NCBI GenBank assembly: GCA_938084055.1
Contig: CALKDK010000036.1
Coordinates: 1-33,847 of the forward strand
Reading direction: 5' to 3'
Source of the DNA: an uncultured Luminiphilus sp.
GTDB taxonomy: Bacteria > Pseudomonadota > Gammaproteobacteria > Pseudomonadales > Halieaceae
DNA length: 33,847 nt
Below, piece after piece: positions 24,851 through 33,847 of the stretch. Position numbers and translations under genes: made by a program. Below the pieces are notes generated by a model, which saw nothing but the letters and a program-made list of their open reading frames with translations, searched no databases and was not told the DNA's origin. Positions within the stretch are counted from its first letter, which is position 1; each line of letters begins with the position of its first letter.

Positions 24851-25930
24851 TCAGGCCCGGTTGTTTCGCTTGGGCAACACGTCCCGGAGCTTGTTGGCGA
24901 TATCCAGAAGTAGCGCCTCTGTCGTGGGCCAGTCTATGCAGGCGTCGGTGACCGAAACGCCATACTCAAGTTCGTCCAGATTCTTGGGTATTTTCTGACT
25001 TCCCGCCTTGATATTACTCTCCAGCATCAGGCCGATAATGGATTGGTTGCCTTCGATGATCTGGTTCGCCACGTTTTCTGCTACCAGCGGTTGTAGTTGA
25101 GGTTGCTTGTCGGTATTGGCGTGGCTGCAGTCCACCATGATGTTCCTGGGCAGGGATGCTTGCTCAAGGGCCTGCTCACAGAGCGCTATGTGAACGCTGT
25201 CGTAGTTGGGCCCGGCAGACCCGCCCCGCAGGACCACGTGCCCATAGCGATTGCCCCGGGTCTGGAACACTGCGACCTTTCCCTCGCTGTTGATCCCAAG
25301 AAACCGGTGTGGGTTGCAGACCGACTTCATGGCGTTGACGGCAACATCAAGGCCGCCATCCGTCCCGTTTTTAAAGCCCACCGCGGAAGACAGGCCGCTG
25401 GCCATTTCCCTGTGTGTTTGTGACTCGGTGGTCCGCGCGCCAATCGCCGACCAACTGATAAGATCCTGCAGGTACTGGGGAGTAATGGGGTCCAGGGCCT
25501 CGGTCGCGGTGGGCAGACCGATTTGCAGAATATCCCGCAGTAGTGTCCGACCAATGGTGAGACCCGCCTCTATATCAAAAGAATCGTCCAGGTGCGGGTC
25601 ATTGATCAGTCCTTTCCAGCCAACGGTTGTACGGGGTTTTTCAAAATAGACCCGCATGATGACGAGCAGGGTGTCATTGACCTGGTCTGCCAGGGTCTTG
25701 AGTTTCCTGGCGTAGTCCAGGGCGGCATCGACGTCGTGGATTGAGCAGGGACCGACCACCACCATCAAACGATGGTCCCCACGATCAAGAATATTTTCAA
25801 TAGATTGCCGAGTGGCGGCGACCTGGTCATGCAGGCCATCAGATACTTGGACGGTGTCGCGTAAAGCGACAGGTGCCACAAGAATTTTCTGTGAAGCGAC
25901 ATTAACGTTGTGGACGTGCGGGTGAGACAT
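24851..25930 (-). CDS. 3-deoxy-7-phosphoheptulonate synthase (DAHP synthase, class I)
   Basis: A 359-residue enzyme catalysing the first step of the shikimate pathway from phosphoenolpyruvate and erythrose 4-phosphate. Motifs: VVVGPCSIHD (57-66), RVYFEKPRTTVGWKGLINDP (93-112), SWSAIGARTTESQTHREMASGLS and the metal/substrate region IMVDCSHANTDKQPQ. These define the AroF/AroG/AroH group; the sequence alone does not tell me which aromatic amino acid inhibits it. The ATG at 25930 gives the usual N terminus, while a longer frame from 26032 would start inside the promoter. Single gene on this strand, with a good promoter candidate upstream. Confidence 0.92.
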   Translation of the reverse strand: MSHPHVHNVNVASQKILVAPVALRDTVQVSDGLHDQVAATRQSIENILDRGDHRLMVVVGPCSIHDVDAALDYARKLKTLADQVNDTLLVIMRVYFEKPRTTVGWKGLINDPHLDDSFDIEAGLTIGRTLLRDILQIGLPTATEALDPITPQYLQDLISWSAIGARTTESQTHREMASGLSSAVGFKNGTDGGLDVAVNAMKSVCNPHRFLGINSEGKVAVFQTRGNRYGHVVLRGGSAGPNYDSVHIALCEQALEQASLPRNIMVDCSHANTDKQPQLQPLVAENVANQIIEGNQSIIGLMLESNIKAGSQKIPKNLDELEYGVSVTDACIDWPTTEALLLDIANKLRDVLPKRNNRA

Positions 25931-26003
25931 GCTAATTTGCCTGCGATCAGTAATAGAGATGACGACACGGATATGCCTGAAGACCAACCCGAACGCGGGC
26001 GGC

Positions 26004-26032
26004 ATTCTAACCGTCTCGCGCCGCAGCGTCAT
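26004..26032 (-). promoter_or_regulatory. Sigma-70 promoter candidate for the DAHP synthase gene
   Basis: Minus-strand -35 ATGACG (26027-26032) and -10 TAGAAT (26004-26009) are separated by exactly 17 bases and would start transcription near 25997, giving a leader of about 65 bases before the ATG at 25930. Matches are 4/6 and 5/6 to consensus. Confidence 0.5.
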
Positions 26033-26064
26033 GTGATCATTTGCCGAAACTGTTTGGGGGGCCT

Positions 26065-28785
26065 ATGAGATCGTTGGTGGACTTGTCGCCATTCCGACAG
26101 TACCTGAGTCGCGGGGATGACCTGCTGACGCAGGGTTTGCGGCTGGCTCGTGCCATTAAAGCTGCCGCGGTAGCTGAGCGGATTGCAGAGGGGGCTTCCG
26201 TTACGCGCCCCCCACAGGTGTACACCGTTGATGGTTGGCTCGAGATGGCCTGGCGACAGCAGGTGGAGCTTGGCGCGCTGCCACCCCGTCGTTTGTTGGA
26301 CCGTGTGGGGGAGCGGTGCCTGTGGCAACAAATTATAGCCGCCGACCTGGAATCCCGGGGCGGCTTCAGACTCATCCAGCTCTCGGGTGCCGCTGAACAG
26401 GCCTCTCAGGCACGCCAGCAATGGCTGATGTATGGGGGAGAGATCCATAACAGAACCCAGCTGGCCAGCTTTGGTTTGGAGGCAGATTGTGCTGCCTTTG
26501 ACCGCTGGCGTCGTGAATTTGATCGCAAGCTCGAGCAACTTTCATCCTGTACGCGAGCCGATGTTTATCGTGCCCTGTTGCAATTGAAGTCGACTGAAAA
26601 GCGTCCTGTTGCCCTTTGCCACGTGCTGGAACTGCCGCCCCTGACGCGCCAGGCTCTCGAACATCTGGCAATTATCAGTGCGCCTGTGCCCGAGGTTTCA
26701 GGGGATTTTGTCGCGATTCCTGCGGCCCGCTACGCCACTCGACGGGAGGAACTGTCGGCGGTGGCGGCATGGGCTGTAGAACGTCATCGGGATGAATCGG
26801 GCCACACAGCAATTGTACTGTTGGACTTCGCGCGGGATCGCCGGGAGTTGGAATACTTTTTGCGGCAACAGTTTGACTGCCTTGGTGCGCGTTATGCGGC
26901 CCTGCCCGTGAATTTTTCAACCGGCATGCCATTGTCCGATACGCCGTTGTTTCGCGATGCGCTGATGGGCCTGCGTCTGGCGGGTTCTGATGGCGCAACG
27001 GTATTCTCCCGCAGCGAGGTACTGGCACTTCTTCGCTCACCCTTCCTGAGCGGAGACGAGGAACCTGACGGGACGGCAATGCTGCGGCTGCGTACGGCAC
27101 TCACCGAGTTGATGTCGGAGACGATCGACTGGCGTGACCTGACGCATCTCGCACAAACCTTTACGCCCGAGTCTCACCTTGCTCGCGTTTTGTCCACCCT
27201 CGCGACCGCTCGGGATACCCGTGGCAGGTGCCGGCCATCGGAGTGGCTGGAGGTGGCGCGACGACAGCTGCGCTTATGGGGTTGGCCAGGATCCAGGCCG
27301 CTGGACTCTCTGGAATATCAGCAGTTTGAGCGTCTTGAAGCTTCATTTGATGACCTCATTCTCCTCGATGAAGTTGCTGGGGTGATACCCTTCTCCCGGT
27401 TTATAGCCCTGTGGGAATCCGTCCTGCAGGACCGAATTTTCCAACCCAAAACACCCAATTCCGCTATTCAGGTATTGGGCTTTCATGAGGCTGTTGGCCT
27501 GAGTTTTGATGCGCTATGGCTTTGTGGTGCACAGTCGGACGTGTTGCCGGAGCCGCCAAAGCTTCTGCCCTTTCTGCCGGTTCGATTGCAGCGGGATCTC
27601 GGTATACCCCTCGGTGACCGGAAGCTGTGTGAACGGCGCGCCAAAACCCTGCTCAACAGCCTACGGCATACCCATGCGTCCGTACGGGTCAGCTGTGCCC
27701 GACAGCAGGAGGGTGTGGATCTCCTGCCGAGTATTCTTCTGCAGCTGTCGGAAGCATCGGAGGCTGCGGTGCCGGCACAGGACAGTCCTGAACACTGGCC
27801 GCAACCCATTTGCCTGGAGGCCATTCACGAGGCGGCGGCGGAGGTTGAGGGTGATGCGGTTCGCTTTGGTGGTGGAGCGGCTGTCCTTACCAATCAGTCC
27901 AACTGCCCTTTTCGGGCCTGGATTACGCATCGGCTCGGCCCTGAAATGGTCGCGGAACCGGCTTTTGGGTTGACGCCAGCAGAGCGCGGTACCGTGGTAC
28001 ACGATGCCCTGCGTCACATTTGGAGCCAACTTGGGGACAGTGCCGCCCTCTACAGCATGGGTAGGCCCGAACGATTGGCAGCGGTTCACACGGCGGTCCA
28101 GGAAGCACTGGGGTCTCTGGAAAGTCGAGCCCGTCGCCGCCACCGCAGCGTTCGAAAGCGAGTGGGCAGCGCCTGCCTGGATCTCGAAGCTGAACGGGTC
28201 GGCGCGCTGCTGCTGGATTGGTTGGCCCTGGAAGGCACCCGCCAGGGAGAGTTCAGGGTGATTGAGCAGGAAGATAGCCATGAATTACAGGTTGGATCAC
28301 TGACGCTCACCCTGCGCCCTGACCGCATAGATCGACTGTCGGACGGTCGCCATTTGGTAATCGATTATAAAACCGGGGCGGTCAAACGCAGCAGTTGGTT
28401 GGGTGACAGACCTGCCGACCCGCAACTGGCACTTTATGCTTTGCTGGATGACTGTGTCGCCGGATTGGCGTTTGGGCGGGTCCATCATGAGGGTGTGGAG
28501 TACATATTCCTGGGCGAGGATCTCGGTCTCGGTGGCAAGCCCACCCCGCTGGAGAATCAGACGGGGCAGCACGAGGATGCCGTCATCAAGGACTGGTCTA
28601 CGCTGCGGGAGCTATGGCGCAGTCGACTCGAAGATCTGGCCGAAGGCTACACTCGAGGCGAGGCCATCATAGATCCGCTTCCGGGAGCGTGTCGCTACTG
28701 TAGCCTGGGTAGTGTCTGCCGCTTCACGGAAAACAGGGAAATTGGCGAAGATGCCACAGGAATTCCAGGAGAGCGCGGGTCGTGA
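26065..28785 (+). CDS. addB: AddB-like helicase-fold/Fe-S PD-(D/E)XK nuclease (DNA repair)
   Basis: A 906-residue protein of the AddB-like family that pairs with AddA in double-strand-break end processing. No Walker A motif is visible at the N terminus, as in the AddB-like group of proteobacteria. The C-terminal nuclease domain has GTVVHDALRHIW and VIDYKTGAVK (Asp767, Lys769), and four Cys placed as in AddB iron-sulfur nucleases: Cys614 (NCPFRAW) before the domain and Cys876, Cys879, Cys885 (CRYCSLGSVC) at its end. The ATG at 26065 follows a GGGGGG stretch; a TTG at 26041 is an alternative. The stop overlaps the addA start by 4 bases, so the two are translationally coupled. Confidence 0.85.
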   Translation: MRSLVDLSPFRQYLSRGDDLLTQGLRLARAIKAAAVAERIAEGASVTRPPQVYTVDGWLEMAWRQQVELGALPPRRLLDRVGERCLWQQIIAADLESRGGFRLIQLSGAAEQASQARQQWLMYGGEIHNRTQLASFGLEADCAAFDRWRREFDRKLEQLSSCTRADVYRALLQLKSTEKRPVALCHVLELPPLTRQALEHLAIISAPVPEVSGDFVAIPAARYATRREELSAVAAWAVERHRDESGHTAIVLLDFARDRRELEYFLRQQFDCLGARYAALPVNFSTGMPLSDTPLFRDALMGLRLAGSDGATVFSRSEVLALLRSPFLSGDEEPDGTAMLRLRTALTELMSETIDWRDLTHLAQTFTPESHLARVLSTLATARDTRGRCRPSEWLEVARRQLRLWGWPGSRPLDSLEYQQFERLEASFDDLILLDEVAGVIPFSRFIALWESVLQDRIFQPKTPNSAIQVLGFHEAVGLSFDALWLCGAQSDVLPEPPKLLPFLPVRLQRDLGIPLGDRKLCERRAKTLLNSLRHTHASVRVSCARQQEGVDLLPSILLQLSEASEAAVPAQDSPEHWPQPICLEAIHEAAAEVEGDAVRFGGGAAVLTNQSNCPFRAWITHRLGPEMVAEPAFGLTPAERGTVVHDALRHIWSQLGDSAALYSMGRPERLAAVHTAVQEALGSLESRARRRHRSVRKRVGSACLDLEAERVGALLLDWLALEGTRQGEFRVIEQEDSHELQVGSLTLTLRPDRIDRLSDGRHLVIDYKTGAVKRSSWLGDRPADPQLALYALLDDCVAGLAFGRVHHEGVEYIFLGEDLGLGGKPTPLENQTGQHEDAVIKDWSTLRELWRSRLEDLAEGYTRGEAIIDPLPGACRYCSLGSVCRFTENREIGEDATGIPGERGS

Positions 28786-31700
28786 ATCAAAACGATTTCA
28801 AGGCTCGCCAGCGGGCCCTGGATCCCGGGGGGAGTTTCTGTGTCACCGCTCCTGCGGGATCGGGTAAAACAGAGTTATTAACCCAAAGGATTCTGGCTCT
28901 TCTCCCCACGGTCAACCGCCCTGAGAAGGTTCTTGCGATTACCTTCACCCGCAAGGCCGCGGCGGAAATGCGTGAGCGTTTGCTCACCAAACTTGATGAG
29001 GCACGCTGCAATACTCCCGTTGAGGCCGCGCATGAGGAGCAAACCCGGGCGCTGGCATTGGCGGCATTAAGCCATGCCGAGCAACTCGGCTGGTCGCTTG
29101 ATCCGGAGCAGTTCAATCTTCGCACCATCGATAGCCTGTGTGCCGACCTTGTTCGCCAGATGCCTGTATTAAGCGGTTTGGGCGGTGCCACAGAAGTGAG
29201 TGAACAGGACCAGCCGTTGTTTGAACAGGCCGTGGCGCAATTGTTCGATGATCTCGGGAGTCAGACTTCTGCGGGCGAGGATCTTCGTGGGCTGCTGTTG
29301 CATTTCAACAATGACTGGGAGGCCCTGCGCCGGCTATTGGTGGCGCTGCTCGCCCGGCGGGGAGATTGGGCGCGAAGTCTTGGGCAACACGATGATCCTG
29401 AGGCAGCGAATCGCGCCTTACTGGAAACTGTCGATGTATTGGTCGCCTCTGTATTGCAGCGCTTGGTGGACAAATTTAAGCCGTGGCTTGATGAGCTGGA
29501 GGCATTGGCTCAGTTTGCGGCAGGTGAATTGGGTGAGAGTGAGGTTGATCTCGGCGCTACGGCCGCTGCCCTGGATAGCTGGCAACGGCTGGCTCACCTG
29601 CTATTAACGGCTAAAAATGAGTGGCGCAAACCGGGTGGGGTCACCATCAAATCCGGATTCCCACCCAAGTCAGAGGAGAAAAGACGACTCCAATCGTTGC
29701 TGGAGGAATTCGGTGGGTTAGCGGTGCCCCAGACTCTTTTGGAGTTGCGTGCACTACCCGTGGTTTCCGAGACAGATACCAGCTGGCAGCTGGTACTGCG
29801 GCTTTCGCGTTTGCTCCCGGTGCTGCAGGCACAGCTGTTGCTGGTTTTCCAGCGCCAGGGGCGGGTGGACTTCACACATATTGCCCTGGCCGCCGCAGAG
29901 GCGCTGGGCACTGACGAGGAACCCACCGACCTCGCCATGCGTCTGGACTACCAGATTGAGCACCTCCTGGTTGATGAATTCCAGGACACATCGACCCAGC
30001 AGTTCGAGCTGTTGACCCGCATTACCCGAGGGTGGGCTGATCACAATGCGAGTGGTAATGCGCCAAGAACGGCGTTTATCGTCGGGGACGGAATGCAGTC
30101 TATCTATGGCTTCCGCTACGCCAATGTCGGATTGTTTCTGGAGGCGAAGCGGTCGGGTTTGGGTGACTTGCCCCTTGAACATTTGGAGTTGACGCAAAAC
30201 TTTCGTTCCCAGGCAGGTGTCGTGGCATGGGTCAACCGGGTATTTGCCCAAATTCTGCCTCATCAAGATGCGCCAGATAGAGGCGAGGTTAGCCATACCG
30301 GAGCGGTGCCCGTACACGCACCCCTGCCCGGTGACGCGGTGAGTGTGCAGGTTTTTGTAGCTGAGGATGACACTGGCGCCATGGAGGCAACCTGGCTTGC
30401 CCATACCGTGGCAACACTGAGGCGAGATGACCCCGAAGCGACCGTCGCAGTGCTGGTGAGAGCGCGCAGCCACGTCGATGAACTGATTGGGGCGTTCCAG
30501 CAGCGCGGCCTGTCTTTTGTGGCCAGGGATCTGCAAAAAATACAGCACTCTCCGGCCGTTATGGATTTACTGTCCCTGGCGCGCTGGTTGGCCAACCCTG
30601 CAGACAATGTGGCCGCTCTCGCGCTGCTGCGTGCGCCATTTTGCGGGCTAAGATTGGGCGATATTCACAACCTGTTGGAAAACCAGCCCCGGCCATTCAG
30701 CTTGCGCGCCGCACTCCGGCAGGCGCGCGAGCGACTCGCTCCGCAGGTTCTGCGGCGTACGAACCTGTTGCTCTCAGCCCTTGACTGGGCGGAATCGAGA
30801 CGAGACAGACTCGCTCTCCCCGTATGGATGGAGCAGGTGTGGCTCAGGCTTCAGGGCCCCCAAACACTGTCGACCCGGGGTTCCGCGGACGCCCTGCGGT
30901 TTTTCGAATTGTTGAGGCAGGCTGAGAAACAGGGTATCGGACTTGATCCCGACTGGCTGGACCAGAGTCTCAGTCGACTCTATGCCGGACATGACCCGGT
31001 TGGGGCTAAGGTTGAGGTCATGACCCTCCACAAAGCCAAGGGTCTCCAGTTCGACTACGTATTTATGCCTGCCCTGGAGCGGGGGGTAGGGGGTAACAAA
31101 CGCGAATTATTACGCTGGCACTACCATTCCGATGGCCCACAGTCACGACTATTGATTGCCGCCGATGACCGACAGAAGGAGGGGCCCACACTCTACAATT
31201 ATCTCAACTGGATCCAGAAGCAGAGGGAAGCCGCCGAAATGCGGCGCTTACTCTACGTGGGTGTTACCCGAGCAAGGAAACGCGTTTGGCTAACTGGGTA
31301 CTGTAAACCGGGCTCGGAAGAGGGCGTTGCCCTGAAGTGGCCCGGTGAAAGTACGCCACTGGGCATACTCAAAGATGTTGTTTCGGCGGAGGCCGAGATA
31401 CACCTGCCGCCCGTCCGTGGGGCCAGCGCGGAGGATGAATCTGGAGACAGGCCAGAACCCCCAAGCGTATTTCCATCCCTATGGCGCTTACCCGCTGAGC
31501 ACTTAACACTGGCGCCAGAATCCAATGATGTGGCGTCAGATGCAGCGTCGGGGAGGGCTGCGGACACTCGCTTGGCCACTGCGGTGCCTGCGCGCGGCAA
31601 TGCCATGGAGCGACTGATCGGGTTGACGGTGCACCGGGCATTGGAATTGTTGAGCCTGCGGCCCGAATTGCCGGCATCCGTTGATGACGGGCTGCGCGGG

Positions 31701-32129
31701 ACGATCGCTTTTGCCCTTCGTGGTGGCGGCCTGGCGGGCGACAGGCTCGCAGAATCGACCGCGGCTGTAGAGCAAATGCTCAACAAGACGCTGGCTGACC
31801 CCAGAGGGCGCTGGATACTCGCTCAGCACCCAGACGCATACAGCGAATTGGAACTGGCGACGCTGGGTCCTGAGGACACGCTCACGGTTCATGTCATTGA
31901 CCGAACCTTTCTTGACAGGGACACGGATGAGCGCTGGGTCATTGACTACAAGACCAGTAGCCCGTCGCCCGGTGAGACAGAGGCTGAATTTTTTGCGCGA
32001 GAAAGTGACCATTATGCTTCCCAACTTACCCGCTACCGAGGATTACTGCGTGAGTTTGATCCGGTCCATCGTGAAATTCGTGCAGCGCTTTACTTTCCCG
32101 CCCATGGTTTCTGGATTCAAGTCGACTGA
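28782..32129 (+). CDS. addA: AddA-like UvrD/Rep helicase-nuclease
   Basis: A 1,115-residue superfamily 1A helicase fused to a C-terminal nuclease. Helicase motifs: VTAPAGSGKTELL (21-33, Walker A), ITFTRKAAAEMRER (motif Ia), HLLVDEFQDTS (Asp398-Glu399, motif II), VGDGMQSIYGFRYA (motif III), LELTQNFRS (IV), VEVMTLHKAKGLQFDYV (V) and RRLLYVGVTRARKRVW (VI). The C-terminal PD-(D/E)XK domain reads IGLTVHRALELL and WVIDYKTSSP (Asp1055, Lys1057). With AddB it resects broken DNA ends for RecA loading. GTG start overlapping the addB stop. This AddAB-like pair presumably takes the role of RecBCD here, but recBCD could lie outside the window. Confidence 0.9.
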   Translation: MNQNDFKARQRALDPGGSFCVTAPAGSGKTELLTQRILALLPTVNRPEKVLAITFTRKAAAEMRERLLTKLDEARCNTPVEAAHEEQTRALALAALSHAEQLGWSLDPEQFNLRTIDSLCADLVRQMPVLSGLGGATEVSEQDQPLFEQAVAQLFDDLGSQTSAGEDLRGLLLHFNNDWEALRRLLVALLARRGDWARSLGQHDDPEAANRALLETVDVLVASVLQRLVDKFKPWLDELEALAQFAAGELGESEVDLGATAAALDSWQRLAHLLLTAKNEWRKPGGVTIKSGFPPKSEEKRRLQSLLEEFGGLAVPQTLLELRALPVVSETDTSWQLVLRLSRLLPVLQAQLLLVFQRQGRVDFTHIALAAAEALGTDEEPTDLAMRLDYQIEHLLVDEFQDTSTQQFELLTRITRGWADHNASGNAPRTAFIVGDGMQSIYGFRYANVGLFLEAKRSGLGDLPLEHLELTQNFRSQAGVVAWVNRVFAQILPHQDAPDRGEVSHTGAVPVHAPLPGDAVSVQVFVAEDDTGAMEATWLAHTVATLRRDDPEATVAVLVRARSHVDELIGAFQQRGLSFVARDLQKIQHSPAVMDLLSLARWLANPADNVAALALLRAPFCGLRLGDIHNLLENQPRPFSLRAALRQARERLAPQVLRRTNLLLSALDWAESRRDRLALPVWMEQVWLRLQGPQTLSTRGSADALRFFELLRQAEKQGIGLDPDWLDQSLSRLYAGHDPVGAKVEVMTLHKAKGLQFDYVFMPALERGVGGNKRELLRWHYHSDGPQSRLLIAADDRQKEGPTLYNYLNWIQKQREAAEMRRLLYVGVTRARKRVWLTGYCKPGSEEGVALKWPGESTPLGILKDVVSAEAEIHLPPVRGASAEDESGDRPEPPSVFPSLWRLPAEHLTLAPESNDVASDAASGRAADTRLATAVPARGNAMERLIGLTVHRALELLSLRPELPASVDDGLRGTIAFALRGGGLAGDRLAESTAAVEQMLNKTLADPRGRWILAQHPDAYSELELATLGPEDTLTVHVIDRTFLDRDTDERWVIDYKTSSPSPGETEAEFFARESDHYASQLTRYRGLLREFDPVHREIRAALYFPAHGFWIQVD

Positions 32130-32544
32130 TGGCTGATCTATTGAAAGGCTGCGATAGGGTGGATTGCCCTCTTGTAAATGGACTGCCATTTGTTCGTTTT
32201 GCGACCGCTGGGCTTGGTATGCTGGCGGGAGCCACGGGACCGCTGGGTGGCTCGGTGCTGAATCGCGTCAGTTCTCAGAGGGAGTGGGTGGTAGTCAACA
32301 CTGGCGTATATATGAGCATTAATCATCTCATCCGTTCAGTGGCCTATGGCTTACTTGGATTCGCCTTCCCCCCTGGTGGCAAACCATCACTGTCATGAGC
32401 ACGGGAATGATCGGGGGGGCATGGCTGGGAACCAGAATGAGAAAGCGCCTTCCGCAAGAGGTTTTTGAACGTGTTTTTAAGCGGCTAATTACCGTACTCG
32501 CCCTGCGTATGGTCTGCTTGACGGTGCTTGAGGTTCGCCCTTGA
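32129..32544 (+). pseudogene. TauE/SafE family transporter remnant: N-terminal half missing and frameshifted
   Basis: The frame from the ATG at 32129 encodes FATAGLGMLAGATGPLGGSVLNR and VNTGVYMSINHLIRSVAYGLLGFAF, the start of the C-terminal half of proteobacterial TauE/SafE membrane transporters, then runs off-frame to a stop at 32398. From a run of six C (32368-32373) onward the family sequence continues in another frame: WWQTITVMSTGMIGGAWLGTRMRKRLP, VFKRLITVLALRMV, ending at 32544. One extra C would restore one frame. Only about 138 of the usual 250 residues are covered, so the N-terminal half is missing even after repair. The end overlaps the TTG start of the next gene. Could be a sequencing error for the frameshift but not for the missing half. 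Confidence 0.75.
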
Positions 32545-33437
32545 CAGGCGCACCCCAGCACGGGCGGCTGGGTATAGTGCTGGCGCTGATCGCTAATTCG
32601 GCCTGGGGTTGCGCTGCGCTTTATTGGATACAAACTAAACCGGTAGCGCCACTGGATGTGCTTGCGCACCGGGGGGTATGGACGTTGCCGGCGGTCCTGA
32701 TTGTCCTGTTGGTGGCGGGTCGATTTCGATCGACCATGCGACTCGCGAAAAACTTCAACACCATAAAATATTCAGCGATTGCTGCGGGCTTGATTTCTGT
32801 AAATTGGGGCGTATTTCTGTTTGCGGTGACCAATGGTCGCGCTACCGAAGCCAGCCTGGGATACTTTATGCTGCCTATCCTGACCGCAATGGCCGGGGTG
32901 GTTGTTTTTCGAGAGACACCTTCCCGGGCACAGTGGATCGCCATGGCGCTCGCTGTCTTGGCGGTGGTAATCCAGCTGGTAGCCTTCGGAACACTGCCGG
33001 TAGTGTCGCTGACGCTGTCCGTATCTTTCGCCCTCTACAGTGTTATTCGCAAAAGAATTCATGCAGATGCCATCCAGGGGTTGTTTCTGGAATCACTGTT
33101 CCTGATGCCCGTGGGTTTGGTTTGGCTCTCTCTGCACGATGGCGGGGGGATGTTTGAATACGGATTGCGTACTGATCTGCTTCTTCTTGGTGCGGGGGCC
33201 ATCACGGCACTACCGCTTCTAACCCATGTTGCTGCTGCCAGAATTTTGCCAATGTCTACACTTGGGTTGTTATCTTATCTCGCTCCTTCACTGCAACTCC
33301 TGGTCGCCCAGACGCTGTTGGGCGAGTCAATCAGCCGTGTGACAGCGCTGTCATTTCTGGTGGTCTGGTGCGGCCTCGGATTTATTCTGCTCGATAATTT
33401 TCGCACCTTCAGGCGGATGCGAAATGCGGGTCATTGA
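32541..33437 (+). CDS. EamA/RarD-type drug/metabolite transporter
   Basis: A 298-residue inner-membrane protein with about ten hydrophobic helices in two EamA halves. Early sequence GIVLALIANSAWGCAALYW and AHRGVWTLPAVLIVLL, the mid-section VNWGVFLFAVTNGRATEASLGYFMLPILTAMAG and the late LSYLAPSLQLLVAQTLLGE are typical of RarD. Substrate unknown. The TTG start overlaps the stop of the TauE/SafE remnant and is preceded by GAGGTT; there is no better ATG before the first helix. It converges with the last gene, 26 bases away. Confidence 0.85.
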   Translation: MTGAPQHGRLGIVLALIANSAWGCAALYWIQTKPVAPLDVLAHRGVWTLPAVLIVLLVAGRFRSTMRLAKNFNTIKYSAIAAGLISVNWGVFLFAVTNGRATEASLGYFMLPILTAMAGVVVFRETPSRAQWIAMALAVLAVVIQLVAFGTLPVVSLTLSVSFALYSVIRKRIHADAIQGLFLESLFLMPVGLVWLSLHDGGGMFEYGLRTDLLLLGAGAITALPLLTHVAAARILPMSTLGLLSYLAPSLQLLVAQTLLGESISRVTALSFLVVWCGLGFILLDNFRTFRRMRNAGH

Positions 33438-33463
33438 CACTGGGACGGAGGCGGATGCCACCA

Positions 33464-33847
33464 CTAAAGCTGAGGTGTTAACTTGGCGTCGCCCGCGGCG
33501 GCCGGCCAGCGCAGACGATGCCCCGTTTGTTTTTCCAGCGCGTCAATGTCTTGCTGTGTGTCAACATCCAGGATGAAATGCGTGTTGGAATTGCGCCAGC
33601 GCAATACCCCTGCATCGGGCTCCCCACGCCAGCCACCGGAGCCGTAGGCTGGATCTCCTCCAGCAATTCGCTGCCTCACGCGACGATCAAATAGAACCGG
33701 GTGCCCCGGAATGGCGTTGACCTCAGGGCCGACGAATTCGATTTCAGGACTGCGGGCCATGAAGACCTGAATCACACTCTGGTAGTCGTCGACTCCCAGC
33801 AGGGGAAGGTCCGACGGGCAAACCAAAATTCCCTCCAGGGATTCAGG
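33464..33847 (-). CDS. MobA-like NTP transferase (MocA-type), 3' part only
   Basis: The C-terminal ~127 residues of a nucleotidyltransferase are visible; the frame is open through the window end, where it reads PESLEGILVCPSDLPLL. Family features: the metal-binding strand VCPSDLPLLGVDDYQ, the GHPVLFDRRV motif and a C-terminal THFILDVDTQQDIDALE. These match molybdenum cofactor cytidylyl/guanylyltransferase-like proteins that activate molybdopterin for molybdoenzymes. Whether it uses CTP or GTP cannot be seen because the N-terminal nucleotide-binding loop is missing from the window. Confidence 0.8.
   Translation of the reverse strand, partial: PESLEGILVCPSDLPLLGVDDYQSVIQVFMARSPEIEFVGPEVNAIPGHPVLFDRRVRQRIAGGDPAYGSGGWRGEPDAGVLRWRNSNTHFILDVDTQQDIDALEKQTGHRLRWPAAAGDAKLTPQL

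Noticed and set aside
29754..30548. 264-codon open frame on the minus strand
   Set aside because: Antisense to addA helicase motifs; an incidental open frame in GC-rich coding DNA.

Overview
The window (33,847 bases) looks like chromosome of an aerobic, probably marine gammaproteobacterium. It is dense with mostly housekeeping and envelope genes, has no tRNA, rRNA, IS element, CRISPR array or phage gene that I could see, and has moderately high GC. A type IV pilus minor pilin operon, GspA/GspB of type II secretion, full-length B12-dependent MetH, NfuA and an AddAB-type recombination nuclease would fit the Cellvibrionales/Halieaceae type of bacterium. The assignment to family is inference; no marker gene fixes it.

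Layout. (1) 1-2324, minus strand: a tight operon tlpA-like thioredoxin, DUF4266 lipoprotein, DUF3570 outer-membrane barrel, ApbE flavin transferase (cut by the window start). (2) 2609-7373, plus strand: fimT, pilW, pilX and a pilV-like gene whose product carries about 580 extra residues of Ig/cadherin-like adhesin modules; pilY1 is absent and a pilE-like pilin lies convergently at 7599-8042. (3) 8137-11572, minus strand: four tightly packed genes, nitronate monooxygenase-like, HMG-CoA reductase and two DsbA/2-hydroxychromene-2-carboxylate isomerase-like proteins, with a 15-bp palindrome upstream. (4) 11739-14289, plus strand: gspA and gspB. (5) 14303-16770, minus strand: aldo/keto reductase and alkaline phosphatase. 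(6) 16902-18209 ammonium transporter, converging with a CPA2 antiporter (18362-19531). (7) 19728-19838: a 36-residue membrane peptide, then a hairpin-rich non-coding stretch. (8) 20088-24104, minus strand: metH followed by a DUF2970 gene. (9) nfuA (plus) converging on DAHP synthase (minus). (10) 26065-32129: addB- and addA-like genes overlapping by 4 bases. (11) A frameshifted half-length TauE/SafE remnant, an EamA/RarD transporter, and the 3' end of a MobA-like nucleotidyltransferase gene.

The most promising unusual system is region 1. The DUF3570 protein contains a sequence (Asp-Tyr-Met-Ser-Gly-Ala-Ser) that fits the acceptor motif known for ApbE-catalysed covalent FMN attachment, in the same operon as ApbE itself, a secreted thioredoxin and a small Cys/Gly-tailed lipoprotein. 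This suggests an outer-membrane-associated flavin redox device. Second are the pilin-adhesin fusion in region 2 and the putative catabolic operon in region 3. All functional calls are by reading protein motifs; no database search was possible.
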